From assembly GCA_009919985.1 (NCBI GenBank), contig RGAX01000002.1, forward strand, positions 1 through 48,527: a stretch of 48,527 nucleotides of DNA, read 5' to 3'. Shown piece by piece: positions 8,554 through 17,785 of the stretch. The stretch comes from Opitutaceae bacterium. Its GTDB lineage: Bacteria > Verrucomicrobiota > Verrucomicrobiia > Opitutales > Opitutaceae. Made by a program: the position numbers and the translations under genes. Position 1 is the first letter of the stretch. The number at the start of each line of letters is the position of its first letter. The notes beneath the pieces are model-generated. The model saw only the letters and a program-made list of their open reading frames with translations, was not told where the DNA came from and ran no database searches.

Positions 8554-10386
8554 TTACCAGACGAGCGTGTAGGTGAGGGTGCGGTCGACTTTGCTGCCTT
8601 GAAGCGAGAGGACGAGTTGTTGGCGTCCATTACGCGTGCGCACGATAGGGTGGAGCGGGCTACCTTTGGGCAGATCGATGTAATAAGTGCGTTCGCCGAT
8701 GATCCAGCCGTTGCCGTCGGGTTGAGCAGTGATCACGTCGGCTTCGGCGAGTAACACGTAGGTCTCCCAAGACGTGTTGCGACCGTTGAAGACTAGCGTG
8801 CGCGTGAGGCTACGGCCGTCGGCGCCGGGGACTAAGGTGTCGCGGATCTCGAGCTGGGCGAGTTTGCCGAGGAAAGTCGGCGTGCCGTCGGCTGCCAGCG
8901 TGTAGCCTTGCGAAGACCAGAGCGGCTCGGGCGCGTCGGGCCAGTCGTGCGAGAAACTCTCGAGGAGGGCGACGGTGGGTTTGCTGTTGAGCGTGAGGGC
9001 GGGGCCGGAGGGTTGGGCTTGTTGGGAATCACCGCGACTCTCCCACATGTCGGCGACGTCGACGAAGCCGCCGCGCCAGACGCGCAGCAGAGAACCGGTT
9101 TCAAAATCGTAGGCGAAGTGGGTGCCCGTGGGTGAACCGACGCTGATCGCGTAGAGGCGCTTTTTGGGTTCGTAAGGCACGAAGCCGCGCTGGAGCCGGG
9201 GGTGTTCGCCGGGCTTGAGCGGGATGGAAGGCGCGATCTTCGGCTTGGCGTTGGGTTCGACGTACGTGAACGACTGAGCGGACAGACCGATGCCGCGGAC
9301 GCCGATAGTGAGCGAGGCGCGGGCGGCACGGACGTGTTGATAATCGAGCCGGAACGGATGGTCGCCGGCCGTGAGCTTGACGGTCAGGCCATCGGCGCCG
9401 AGCTCGAGGGGAGTAATGGCGAGTTGATCGTCAATGAGGAGGCGGGCGGGGTTGCGCGTCTCGGCGCTGAACGTGTACGTGTCGGTGCGACCGACGTGAA
9501 GGGTGCCTTTGATAACGAGGGCGCCTTTGCCGGATTTTTGAATCGGAGAGACCGACAAGTTAGGAAGCGGGCCGGAGTCGGCGGGCTTAGCGACGTAATC
9601 GGCGATGCCTTTTTGCGGACCTACGTAGAGTTCGTAGGTCAAGCCGCTCGTCGTCAGGGCGGGACTGTCAAGTAGCTGTGCGGAGAAGGCGCGGACGGCG
9701 AGCGTACCGTGGTCGCCTTGAATCATGAGCGGGCCGCGCGGAGCTTCGGGATCTTTTTCAAATAAGGCGCTGCGCGTGGGGCCGCTGACCTCGACGTTTT
9801 CGTGGATGAGATAACCGTTTAGAAATACGCGGAGGAATTTGGCGTTGGCGGTTTTTTTGCCGGCGGCGTCGAAACGCGGGGCGCGGAATTCGATGCGGAG
9901 GTGCTGCCAGAGGCCGGGGGCTCGAGCGGCGTGAGCGCGGGGTGCGGTACCGTCGTAGCTTTCGTTACCTTTGCCGCGGGCATCGTCCCAGCGATCATAG
10001 ATACCGCCGCAATCAGAAGGTTTGGGCGCGGCGGTCTGGCCCCAGCTGTCGAAGAGCTGTACCTCGTAGCGACCCATCAGGTACACGCCGGAGTTGGAGC
10101 CGGCGGTGAGGAGGAAATCGAGTTCAAGTTCGACGTCGGCGTGATCCCAAGCGGTGACAAGATGAGCGCGGGACTGCTTGCTGGGATTATTGACAAGTAT
10201 GCCCGAGCCAGGGACTACGGTGAGAATTTTATCGTGGCGCGGATTGCCGCTGAGTGCGCTGGCGGATTGCCAATTGACGCCAAGAGTTTTTAGGGCGCCG
10301 GGAGCGGTGAGCGTGAGAGGCGACTGGGCGTGCGCGATGTGAGCGAGCAGTGCGCACGCGAGCAGACGAAGGGGTAAAAACTTCAT
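8554..10386 (-). CDS. Secreted DUF1080 (3-keto-disaccharide hydrolase-like) protein with PA14-like domain
   Basis: Signal peptide; N-terminal DUF1080-like region (DVELELDFLLTAGSNSGVYLMGRYEVQLFDSW...DCGGIYDRWD...NGYLIHENVEVSGPT); middle PA14-like region (YELYVGPQ...GTLHVGRTDTYTFSAETRNPARLLIDDQLAI...DHPFRLDYQH). Confidence 0.75.
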   Translation of the reverse strand: MKFLPLRLLACALLAHIAHAQSPLTLTAPGALKTLGVNWQSASALSGNPRHDKILTVVPGSGILVNNPSKQSRAHLVTAWDHADVELELDFLLTAGSNSGVYLMGRYEVQLFDSWGQTAAPKPSDCGGIYDRWDDARGKGNESYDGTAPRAHAARAPGLWQHLRIEFRAPRFDAAGKKTANAKFLRVFLNGYLIHENVEVSGPTRSALFEKDPEAPRGPLMIQGDHGTLAVRAFSAQLLDSPALTTSGLTYELYVGPQKGIADYVAKPADSGPLPNLSVSPIQKSGKGALVIKGTLHVGRTDTYTFSAETRNPARLLIDDQLAITPLELGADGLTVKLTAGDHPFRLDYQHVRAARASLTIGVRGIGLSAQSFTYVEPNAKPKIAPSIPLKPGEHPRLQRGFVPYEPKKRLYAISVGSPTGTHFAYDFETGSLLRVWRGGFVDVADMWESRGDSQQAQPSGPALTLNSKPTVALLESFSHDWPDAPEPLWSSQGYTLAADGTPTFLGKLAQLEIRDTLVPGADGRSLTRTLVFNGRNTSWETYVLLAEADVITAQPDGNGWIIGERTYYIDLPKGSPLHPIVRTRNGRQQLVLSLQGSKVDRTLTYTLVW

Positions 10387-10511
10387 GGGGAGGGAAGAAC
10401 CCGAAGGTCAGGCCAAAATTCCCTTTACGGCAACCCTTGATAAGGGCTAGCCGTGATTTTTACGTACAAGAGCGCGTGTCGCACCATGAGTGACGACACG
10501 CGTCGCAACTC

Positions 10512-11204
10512 TCAGAGCTTATCGACGATGCTGTCCGCGAGACCGTAGGCGATGGCTTCTTTGGCGTTGAGATAGAAATCGCGGTCGGTGTCGCGGTTAA
10601 TGACCTCAATGGGCTGGCCGGAAGCTTGGGCAAGGATCTCGTTTAACTCGGCGCGGATTTTTTCCATTTCCTTAGCCTGAATGTTGATGTCGGTCGCGGG
10701 GCCAACCATGCGGCCGGAGATGAGCGGTTGGTGAATCAAGACGCGGGCGTGCGGGTAAAGGAGGCGCCGGCCCTTGGGGACGCCTGAGAGCAGGATCGAG
10801 CCCATCGATGCAGCCATGCCGGTGACGACCACGGTGATCGGCGAGGTGATCAACTTCATCGTATCATAAACAGCCATGCCAGCGGTGATGGAGCCGCCGG
10901 GGGTGTTAATGTAGAACGTGATCGCTTTGCCGGGGGCGACAGCTTCTAGGTAGAGGAGACGCTCGGTGATATCCTTGGCGGAGGCGTCGGTCACGGCGCC
11001 CCAAAGGAAAACCTTACGTTGTTCTAGAAATTTTTTCTGAATGAGCAGCGCGACGGGTGCGCCGTTTTTTTTGCCGGCGGCTTCTTCTTTTTCGTCGTCG
11101 TCCTCCTCTTCGTCATCGAGGCGAGGGGTCGGTTCGGCGAGGTTGGGCTGGAGGCTAGAGAAATGCATATGGGCAAACAGTGGGAGGGTGGTTGGTTTTG
11201 GCAA
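10512..11204 (-). CDS. clpP: ATP-dependent Clp protease proteolytic subunit
   Basis: FYINTPGGSITAGMAVYDTM, GMAASMGSILL (catalytic Ser), RVLIHQP (His), RDTDRDFYLNAKEAIAYGLAD (Asp). Alternative start ATG at 11168. Confidence 0.93.
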   Translation of the reverse strand: MPKPTTLPLFAHMHFSSLQPNLAEPTPRLDDEEEDDDEKEEAAGKKNGAPVALLIQKKFLEQRKVFLWGAVTDASAKDITERLLYLEAVAPGKAITFYINTPGGSITAGMAVYDTMKLITSPITVVVTGMAASMGSILLSGVPKGRRLLYPHARVLIHQPLISGRMVGPATDINIQAKEMEKIRAELNEILAQASGQPIEVINRDTDRDFYLNAKEAIAYGLADSIVDKL

Positions 11205-11240
11205 GAGTTGGGACGTGCTTTTGCGGCGGGGTGGATGCGC

Positions 11241-11711
11241 TCAATAGTGGACCTTGTCGGTCTTGGCAGCCCATTCCTTGAATGCAGTTTGTGCCTCCTC
11301 GCGCAGAAAGAGCTCCATCTTCACGGTGCGTTGCTCGGGCGGCAGGGGGATTTGTTGGTAAATAAATTCGTCGTCGAAGCCGATTACGGCGGCGTCGGCG
11401 CGCGTGTTGCCGTAGAAAACTTGCGGAATTCGTGCCCAATAAATCGCCGAGAGGCACATCGGGCACGGCTCGCAACTGGTATAAAGTTCGCAGTCGGTGA
11501 GTTGAAACGTACCGAGCGCTGTGCACGCATCGCGGATCGCGACGACCTCGGCGTGGGCGGTGGGATCGTTGGTGGACGTCACGCGGTTGCTGCCGCGGCC
11601 CACGACCTCGCCTCGACGCACGACGACGCAGCCAAATGGCCCACCCCGACCCGAACGCATGCCGGTTTCGGCCAATTGGACGGCTTCTCGCATGAAGGCT
11701 GCTTGCCTCAT
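11241..11711 (-). CDS. Nucleoside/guanine deaminase (CDA superfamily, GuaD-like)
   Basis: GGPFGCVVVRRGEVVGRGSN, TAHAEVVAIRDAC, CEPCPMCLSAIYWARIPQVFYGNTRADAAVIGFDDEFIYQQIPL; start MRQAAFMREAVQLAE at 11711 within track ORF 11241..11759. Confidence 0.82.
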   Translation of the reverse strand: MRQAAFMREAVQLAETGMRSGRGGPFGCVVVRRGEVVGRGSNRVTSTNDPTAHAEVVAIRDACTALGTFQLTDCELYTSCEPCPMCLSAIYWARIPQVFYGNTRADAAVIGFDDEFIYQQIPLPPEQRTVKMELFLREEAQTAFKEWAAKTDKVHY

Positions 11712-11830
11712 AGGTGTTTCTCGGACATTGTTTTCAACGCGCAAATCGAATTCATTCAAGATTCAGCGTTAGTAAGTGAATGACACGAGACAACGCGTAA
11801 CTCATTCTCCTCGCACCTCTCTCACTTTCC

Positions 11831-13426
11831 ATGAGCACCACCACCATCGCCGGCCTAGAAATCCGCGGGCCGATCAACGCCGTCACTGCTGAGATCCTCA
11901 CGCCCTCCGCTTGCGAGTTTCTCGCTGGGCTATTCCGTAAATTTGACGCCCGACGCCTCGAATTGCTCGCCCGCCGCGTCGAGCGCCAACGTCAACTCGA
12001 CGCTGGCCACCTCCCGGATTTCTTGCCCGAGACCGCCGCCATCCGCGCCGATCTTTCCTGGCGCGTCGTCCCGCCCGCGCCGGATCTTAGCGATCGGCGC
12101 ACCGAAATCACCGGCCCCGTAGACCGCAAGATGGTCATCAACGCCCTCAATTCAGGCGCCAAGGTGTTCATGGCTGATTTCGAAGACGCCACGTCACCGA
12201 CTTGGAACAATCTTCTCGAGGGGCAACTTAATCTCCGCGACGCCATCCGCCGCACCATTTCATTCACCAGTCCCGAGGGTAAAGCCTACGCGCTCAAGCC
12301 TCAGACCGCCACGCTCGTCGTGCGGCCTCGTGGTTGGCACCTGCCCGAAAAACACGTTTTCCTCGACGGCAATCCCGTGAGCGGCTCGCTCTTTGATTTT
12401 GGTCTCTATTTTTTCCACAACGTCAAAGAAGCCCTCGCCCGCGGCACCGGTCCTTATTTTTACCTGCCGAAAATGGAGAGCCACCTTGAGGCGCGTCTCT
12501 GGAATGATGTCTTTGTTCATGCGCAAGCCGCCCTCGGCGTCCCGTGCGGCACGATCCGCGCCACGGTGTTGATCGAGACGATCCTTGCTACGTTTGAAGC
12601 CGAAGAAATTCTCTACGAACTCCGCGATCACTCCTCCGGACTCAATTGCGGCCGCTGGGACTACATCTTCAGCTGCATTAAAAAACTAAAACGTCGCCCC
12701 GGCTACGTGTTCCCAGATCGCACGCAGGTCACTATGACCGCGCCGTTCATGCGCGCTTACTCGCTCTTCGTGATCAAAGTCTGTCACCGCCGCGGCGCCC
12801 ACGCCATGGGCGGCATGGCTGCTCAGATTCCTATCAAAAACAACCCCGCCGCCAACGACGCCGCGCTCGCCAAGGTCCTCGCCGATAAAGAACGCGAAGC
12901 CTCCGACGGCCACGATGGCACGTGGGTCGCGCATCCCGGCCTCGTCCCGGTCGCGCTTCAAGCCTTCGACAAACACATGCCCGGATCGAATCAAATCTCG
13001 CGCCAGCGCGACGACGTCATTCCCAGCGCTGCTGAATTCCTCGCTCCGCCCGTCGGCACCATCACCGAAGCCGGCGTCCGCACCAACCTCAGCGTCGGCG
13101 TCCAATACGTCGAAGCCTGGCTCGGCGGCCTCGGCTGCGTCCCGCTTTACAACCTCATGGAAGACGCCGCCACGGCCGAGATTTCCCGCGCGCAGCTCTG
13201 GCAATGGCTCCACACCGGCGCCAAACTCGCCGACGGCCGCGTCCTCACCACCGCTCTCTACGATCAATTCCTCGGGGAGGAACTCGCCAAAATTAAAAAC
13301 GAAATCGGCGCCGATCGTTACCTGCGCGGCCATTTCATCCGCGCGATCGAGATTTTCATGCTCATGGTGAAATCGCCACAGCTCGACGAATTTCTCACGC
13401 TGCCCGCTTACGAATTGCTCGCTTAA
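11831..13426 (+). CDS. aceB: Malate synthase A
   Basis: [92 protein letters not shown]. Confidence 0.95.
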   Translation: MSTTTIAGLEIRGPINAVTAEILTPSACEFLAGLFRKFDARRLELLARRVERQRQLDAGHLPDFLPETAAIRADLSWRVVPPAPDLSDRRTEITGPVDRKMVINALNSGAKVFMADFEDATSPTWNNLLEGQLNLRDAIRRTISFTSPEGKAYALKPQTATLVVRPRGWHLPEKHVFLDGNPVSGSLFDFGLYFFHNVKEALARGTGPYFYLPKMESHLEARLWNDVFVHAQAALGVPCGTIRATVLIETILATFEAEEILYELRDHSSGLNCGRWDYIFSCIKKLKRRPGYVFPDRTQVTMTAPFMRAYSLFVIKVCHRRGAHAMGGMAAQIPIKNNPAANDAALAKVLADKEREASDGHDGTWVAHPGLVPVALQAFDKHMPGSNQISRQRDDVIPSAAEFLAPPVGTITEAGVRTNLSVGVQYVEAWLGGLGCVPLYNLMEDAATAEISRAQLWQWLHTGAKLADGRVLTTALYDQFLGEELAKIKNEIGADRYLRGHFIRAIEIFMLMVKSPQLDEFLTLPAYELLA

Positions 13427-13463
13427 CCGCGCGCCCTCGTCTGGCGGCTCACGCCGCTTCTCG

Positions 13464-13979
13464 ATGCTAACCCTCCACCAACTCAACGCCCTTGACCGCG
13501 CGGCCTTCACCGCCGCGCTCGGTCATTTCTTTGAGCATTCTCCGTGGGTGGTCGAGGAGACATGGCCGCGCCGACCCTTTCGCGACCCTACGCACCTCCT
13601 CGTCGAGCTTTGCACCACGATGCGCTCCGCCTCGCCCGCCCGCCAACTTGTGCTCATCCGCGCTCACCCCGATCTCGCCGGCCGCCTCGCTCAACAAAAC
13701 GCCCTAACCGCCGAATCCACCCGCGAACAAGCCAGCGCCGGCCTCAACCGCCTCACCGACGCCGAACTCGCTGAATTTCAGCGCCTCAACACCGCCTACC
13801 TTGCGCGCTTCGGCTTTCCGTTTATTATCTGCGCCCGGCTCAACGCCAAATCCGCTATCCTCGCCGCGATGACCGGCCGTCTTCAGCAAAACCCCGAGCA
13901 CGAATTCACCACTGCTCTTAGCGAAATAGAAAAAATCGCTCACCTGCGTCTCAACGATCTTTTGGAGAAAACTCTCTGA
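13464..13979 (+). CDS. uraD: 2-oxo-4-hydroxy-4-carboxy-5-ureidoimidazoline (OHCU) decarboxylase
   Basis: LNALDRAAFTAALGHFFEHSPWVVE, IRAHPDLAGRLA, EFQRLNTAYLARFGFPFIICARL; next to uraH. Confidence 0.9.
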   Translation: MLTLHQLNALDRAAFTAALGHFFEHSPWVVEETWPRRPFRDPTHLLVELCTTMRSASPARQLVLIRAHPDLAGRLAQQNALTAESTREQASAGLNRLTDAELAEFQRLNTAYLARFGFPFIICARLNAKSAILAAMTGRLQQNPEHEFTTALSEIEKIAHLRLNDLLEKTL

Positions 13980-14329
13980 TGACTGGTAAACTCAGCACCC
14001 ACGTCCTCGATCTCACTACTGGCCGCCCCGCTTCGGGATTGCGCATCGAGCTCCATCGCCATGCCCCCGGTGTCGCGCCGCAGCTGATCAAAACCGTCGT
14101 GACCAACGCCGACGGTCGCACCGAGGACCCGTTGCTCAACGCCGAGGAAATCACCGCCGGCAGCTACGAACTCATCTTCGATGTCGCAGCTTATTTTGTT
14201 TCGCGCGGCGTCGCCTCGCCTTTTCTCGATCGCGTGCCGATCCGTTTCGCCATCGCCGACGCCACGGCCGGTTATCACGTTCCGCTCTTATTCACGCCTT
14301 GGGCCTACAACACGTATCGCGGCAGCTGA
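13979..14329 (+). CDS. uraH: 5-hydroxyisourate hydrolase (transthyretin-like)
   Basis: KLSTHVLDLTTGRPASGLRIELH, TNADGRTEDPLL, C-terminal YRGS signature; overlaps the uraD stop (TGATG). Confidence 0.95.
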   Translation: MTGKLSTHVLDLTTGRPASGLRIELHRHAPGVAPQLIKTVVTNADGRTEDPLLNAEEITAGSYELIFDVAAYFVSRGVASPFLDRVPIRFAIADATAGYHVPLLFTPWAYNTYRGS

Positions 14330-15573
14330 TGCACGCCTCTGCTCAACTCCTCGCTCGTTACCTCGCTGAACTCGCTCAAGTCACCGACGAGCCCGGCCAA
14401 ATCACGCGTACATTTCTCTCGCCCGCGATGCGACGCGCCAATGCTCTCGTCGCCACCTGGATGCGCGCCGCCGGTCTCGTGACCCGCGAAGATACCGTCG
14501 GCAATCTCATCGGTCGCCTTGAAACAACTACTGCACTTCGCCTCCGCACGTTGTTGCTCGGCTCGCACCTCGACACAGTACGCGATGCCGGACGTTTCGA
14601 CGGCGCTCTCGGTGTCTTGCTGCCGGTCGTCGCGCTCGCCGAACTACGTCGCCGTGGTGTTACGCTACCGTTTGCCGTCGAAGTGGTCGGTTTTTCTGAG
14701 GAAGAAGGTGTGCGTTTCGCCAGCGCCTACCTTGGTAGTAAAGGCTATTGTGGCCAACTTCGCGCCGCCGATCTCAAGCTCACCGATGCCGCCGGCCTCA
14801 GCGTGCGCACCGCGCTCGAAACGCTCACGCCCACTACTCAATCGTTCAAGTTGCCTCGTCGCGCGCACGCACCGCGCGATCTGCTTGGTTACGTCGAGGT
14901 GCACATTGAACAAGGCCCCGTGCTTGAGACTAAGAAACTCGCCGTCGGCGTCGTCTCCGCCATCGCAGGACAGACGCGCGCGAAGCTCGCCTTTCATGGC
15001 CGTGCCGGCCACGCCGGCACCACGCCGATGAATCTCCGCCGCGATGCGCTCGCCGGCGCCGCGGAATTCACGCTCGCTGCCGAAGCGCTCGCGCAACGCA
15101 CGCCAGACCTCGTCGCCACGGTCGGCACGATGTCCGTCGCGCCCGGCGCCGCCAACGTCATCCCCGCGACGGCGGCGTTCTCGCTCGATCTGCGGCATCC
15201 GCGCGACCTTGTTCGCCGCTCCGCACTGCGCCAACTGCGGGCCATCGCCATCCTCATCGCCCGGCGCCGTCACCTCACGTTCACTTGGACTCCTACGCAG
15301 GACAACGCTGCCGTCACGTGCTCGCCTGCGCTCACCGCCGCGCTCGCCGCCAGCGTCCGCGCCGTGCAGGGCAAAAACCTGACGCTCGCCAGCGGCGCGG
15401 GCCACGACGCGGTCGTTCTTTCCGCGCTCACGCCGGTTGCGATGGTGTTCGTGCGCAGTCGCGCCGGCCTCAGTCATCATCCCGACGAATACTCTTCCCC
15501 GGCCGATATCGCGCTCGCTCTTGAGGTGCTGATCGACTTTCTCGCACGCCTCGCACGCACTCACGCCTCATGA
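14329..15573 (+). CDS. M20-family amidase/hydrolase, probable allantoate amidohydrolase
   Basis: LLGSHLDTVRDAGRFDGALGVLLPVVALAELRRRGV, EVVGFSEEEGVRFASAYLGSKGY, YVEVHIEQGPVLE, GRAGHAGTTPM. ATG 14329 overlaps the uraH stop; track ORF start 14299 is inside uraH. Confidence 0.85.
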   Translation: MHASAQLLARYLAELAQVTDEPGQITRTFLSPAMRRANALVATWMRAAGLVTREDTVGNLIGRLETTTALRLRTLLLGSHLDTVRDAGRFDGALGVLLPVVALAELRRRGVTLPFAVEVVGFSEEEGVRFASAYLGSKGYCGQLRAADLKLTDAAGLSVRTALETLTPTTQSFKLPRRAHAPRDLLGYVEVHIEQGPVLETKKLAVGVVSAIAGQTRAKLAFHGRAGHAGTTPMNLRRDALAGAAEFTLAAEALAQRTPDLVATVGTMSVAPGAANVIPATAAFSLDLRHPRDLVRRSALRQLRAIAILIARRRHLTFTWTPTQDNAAVTCSPALTAALAASVRAVQGKNLTLASGAGHDAVVLSALTPVAMVFVRSRAGLSHHPDEYSSPADIALALEVLIDFLARLARTHAS

Positions 15574-16982
15574 AACGCACCACGCTCGTCTCAAAAAATG
15601 CCAAGATCTCGCCCGAGCCCGAGCGTCTCGACCTCATTGTTCGCGGGGGAAAACTCGTCACCACCGGCGGTGTGATCTGGGCCGACCTCGGCGTCCGTCA
15701 CGGAAAATTTGTCCAGATCGCCCCCGAGATCACCGAACTCACACACGAGACCATTGACGCTAAAGGCTGCTACGTCTTCCCCGGCATCATCGATGCGCAC
15801 GTACATTTCAACGAGCCCGGGCGCGCCGATTGGGAAGGCCTTGGTTCTGGTTCGGCCGCGCTCGCCGCAGGCGGCGGCACGTGTTTTTTTGATATGCCGC
15901 TCAACTCCGAGCCGCCCGTCCTCGACGCTGCGAGTCTCCGCGCCAAGCGCATGCTCGCCGAAGAACAATCCTGCGTCGATTTCGCGCTCTGGGGCGGACT
16001 GGTCCCTGGTAACCTCGACAAACTCGCCGGCCTGCGCGATGCCGGCGCCATCGGACTAAAAGCGTTCATGTGTAATAGTGGCATCGACAGTTTCGGTGCG
16101 GTCAACGCGACCGTTCTCCGCGAAGGCATGAAGCGCGCCGCTAAACTCGGCATGCTCGTCGCCGTCCACGCCGAAGACGACGCACTCGCGGCGAAATTTA
16201 CCGCGATGGAAAAAGCCAAGGGCCGCAACGACGCGAAAGCTTGGCTCGCCTCTCGCCCCGTCGAAGTCGAGCTCACCGCCATTCGCACCGCGCTCGAGCT
16301 GGCCGGCGAAACGGGTTGCTCGCTGCACATCGTCCATGTCAGCAGCTCCGAAGGCATCGCGCTCATCACCGCCGCCCGCGCGCAACGTGTCGACGTCACC
16401 GCCGAAACCTGTCCTCACTATCTTTTACTCAACGACAAGGACGTCACCAAACTCGGCGCTGCCGGCAAATGCGCGCCTCCGATTCGCGACGAGAAAAACC
16501 GTCTCGCGCTCTGGACCGAACTCCGCGCCGGTCGCATTCACACGGTCGGCTCCGACCACTCGCCGGCTCCGCCCGCGATGAAGACGTCGAAAAACTTTTT
16601 TGAAATCTGGGGCGGTATTAGTGGTGTCCAACACGGCGCTTCGTTGCTCCTGAACGAGTGCGCCGCGACGCTCGAAAACGATTTGCCCACGCTCGCCGCC
16701 GTCCTCGCGCGCAATGTCGCTCGCCGCTTCCGCATCGAAGAGCGCAAGGGTTCCATCGCCCTCGGCCGCGACGCCGATTTCTCGATTTTCTCCCTGCAGG
16801 AGCCGGGAAAAATTTCCGCTGAAGACCTTTGGACCCGCCACCGCACCAGCGCGTACGTCGGTCGCAAAAATCGCACGTACATTTCGCACACGTTCGTCCG
16901 TGGCCAAGCCGCTTGGCGTGACGGCCGCCTCTCGTTGCCTTCGCCGCGCGCCGAATTTCTCCGTCCTGTCGGTCCGCTCTGA
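15570..16982 (+). CDS. allB: Allantoinase (dihydroorotase/hydantoinase family)
   Basis: FPGIIDAHVHFNEPGRADWEGLGSGSAALAAGGGTCFFDMPLNSEPP, GLKAFMCNSGIDSF, VAVHAEDD, LHIVHVSSSEGI, TVGSDHSPAP; start overlaps previous stop (ATGA). Confidence 0.93.
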   Translation: MKRTTLVSKNAKISPEPERLDLIVRGGKLVTTGGVIWADLGVRHGKFVQIAPEITELTHETIDAKGCYVFPGIIDAHVHFNEPGRADWEGLGSGSAALAAGGGTCFFDMPLNSEPPVLDAASLRAKRMLAEEQSCVDFALWGGLVPGNLDKLAGLRDAGAIGLKAFMCNSGIDSFGAVNATVLREGMKRAAKLGMLVAVHAEDDALAAKFTAMEKAKGRNDAKAWLASRPVEVELTAIRTALELAGETGCSLHIVHVSSSEGIALITAARAQRVDVTAETCPHYLLLNDKDVTKLGAAGKCAPPIRDEKNRLALWTELRAGRIHTVGSDHSPAPPAMKTSKNFFEIWGGISGVQHGASLLLNECAATLENDLPTLAAVLARNVARRFRIEERKGSIALGRDADFSIFSLQEPGKISAEDLWTRHRTSAYVGRKNRTYISHTFVRGQAAWRDGRLSLPSPRAEFLRPVGPL

Positions 16983-17041
16983 ATCTATCGATCACGCCAA
17001 CCCACTTGCCTGTCCCAGCGTTTCGCACCCAAATTACCACC

Positions 17042-17785
17042 ATGTCTGAACTCTTTGGCCACACTCGCGCTCGCGTCGCCGCTCGGCACGCGCTCATCAC
17101 CCCTAATAACCACGTCGCCAGCTCGCTGCCCGGTTTTACCGATGCAACCGCGATCGTGCTCATCAGTCCGGTCATGGGTGCGCGTTTCGCGCAGACGCAG
17201 GTCACGTTTAATAAAGGTGGCGCGGCCAACGTCGCCGCGAGCGACGTTGAGACTTTCGGCTATTTCATGAGTGGCGGCGGTACACTCGGAGTCGGCACCC
17301 ACCGTCAACGTTGCGAAGCCGGAGGATTTTTCTTCGCGCCTGCAGGTCAGGCTTGGACGCTCACCGCGCTCAAAGCCGGCACTCAACTCACGCTCTTTCA
17401 GAAAAAATTTCAAGCGCTCGCTGGTGCGCCTGCCCCGCGCGTGATCATCAGTGAAATAGCGAAGGTCAAAGGCACGCCCTTTCTCGGCGACCAGGCGGCT
17501 AATCTGCAGGTGTTGCTGCCCGACGAGCCTGGCTACGATTTGGCGGTTAATATTTTCGCTTATCAGCCCGGTGGACATCTGCCGTTCGTCGAGTCTCACA
17601 TCATGGAGCACGGTTTGCTCATGCTTGAAGGCGCAGGCGTTTACCGACTTGAAGACGAGTGGTATCCGGTGCAATCCGGCGACGTGATCTGGATGGGCTC
17701 GTATTGCCCACAATGGTTCGTTGCGATGGGTAAGATTCCCGCGCGCTATCTCTATTACAAGGACGTCAACCGCCCCGCGCTATGA
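17042..17785 (+). CDS. allE: (S)-ureidoglycine aminohydrolase (bicupin)
   Basis: Two cupin repeats (FGYFMSGGGTLGVGTHRQRCEAGGFFFAPAG...; NIFAYQPGGHLPFVESHIMEHGLLMLEGAGVYRLEDEWYPVQSGDVIWMGSYCPQWFVAMGK); start MSELFGHTRARV at 17042. Confidence 0.9.
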   Translation: MSELFGHTRARVAARHALITPNNHVASSLPGFTDATAIVLISPVMGARFAQTQVTFNKGGAANVAASDVETFGYFMSGGGTLGVGTHRQRCEAGGFFFAPAGQAWTLTALKAGTQLTLFQKKFQALAGAPAPRVIISEIAKVKGTPFLGDQAANLQVLLPDEPGYDLAVNIFAYQPGGHLPFVESHIMEHGLLMLEGAGVYRLEDEWYPVQSGDVIWMGSYCPQWFVAMGKIPARYLYYKDVNRPAL

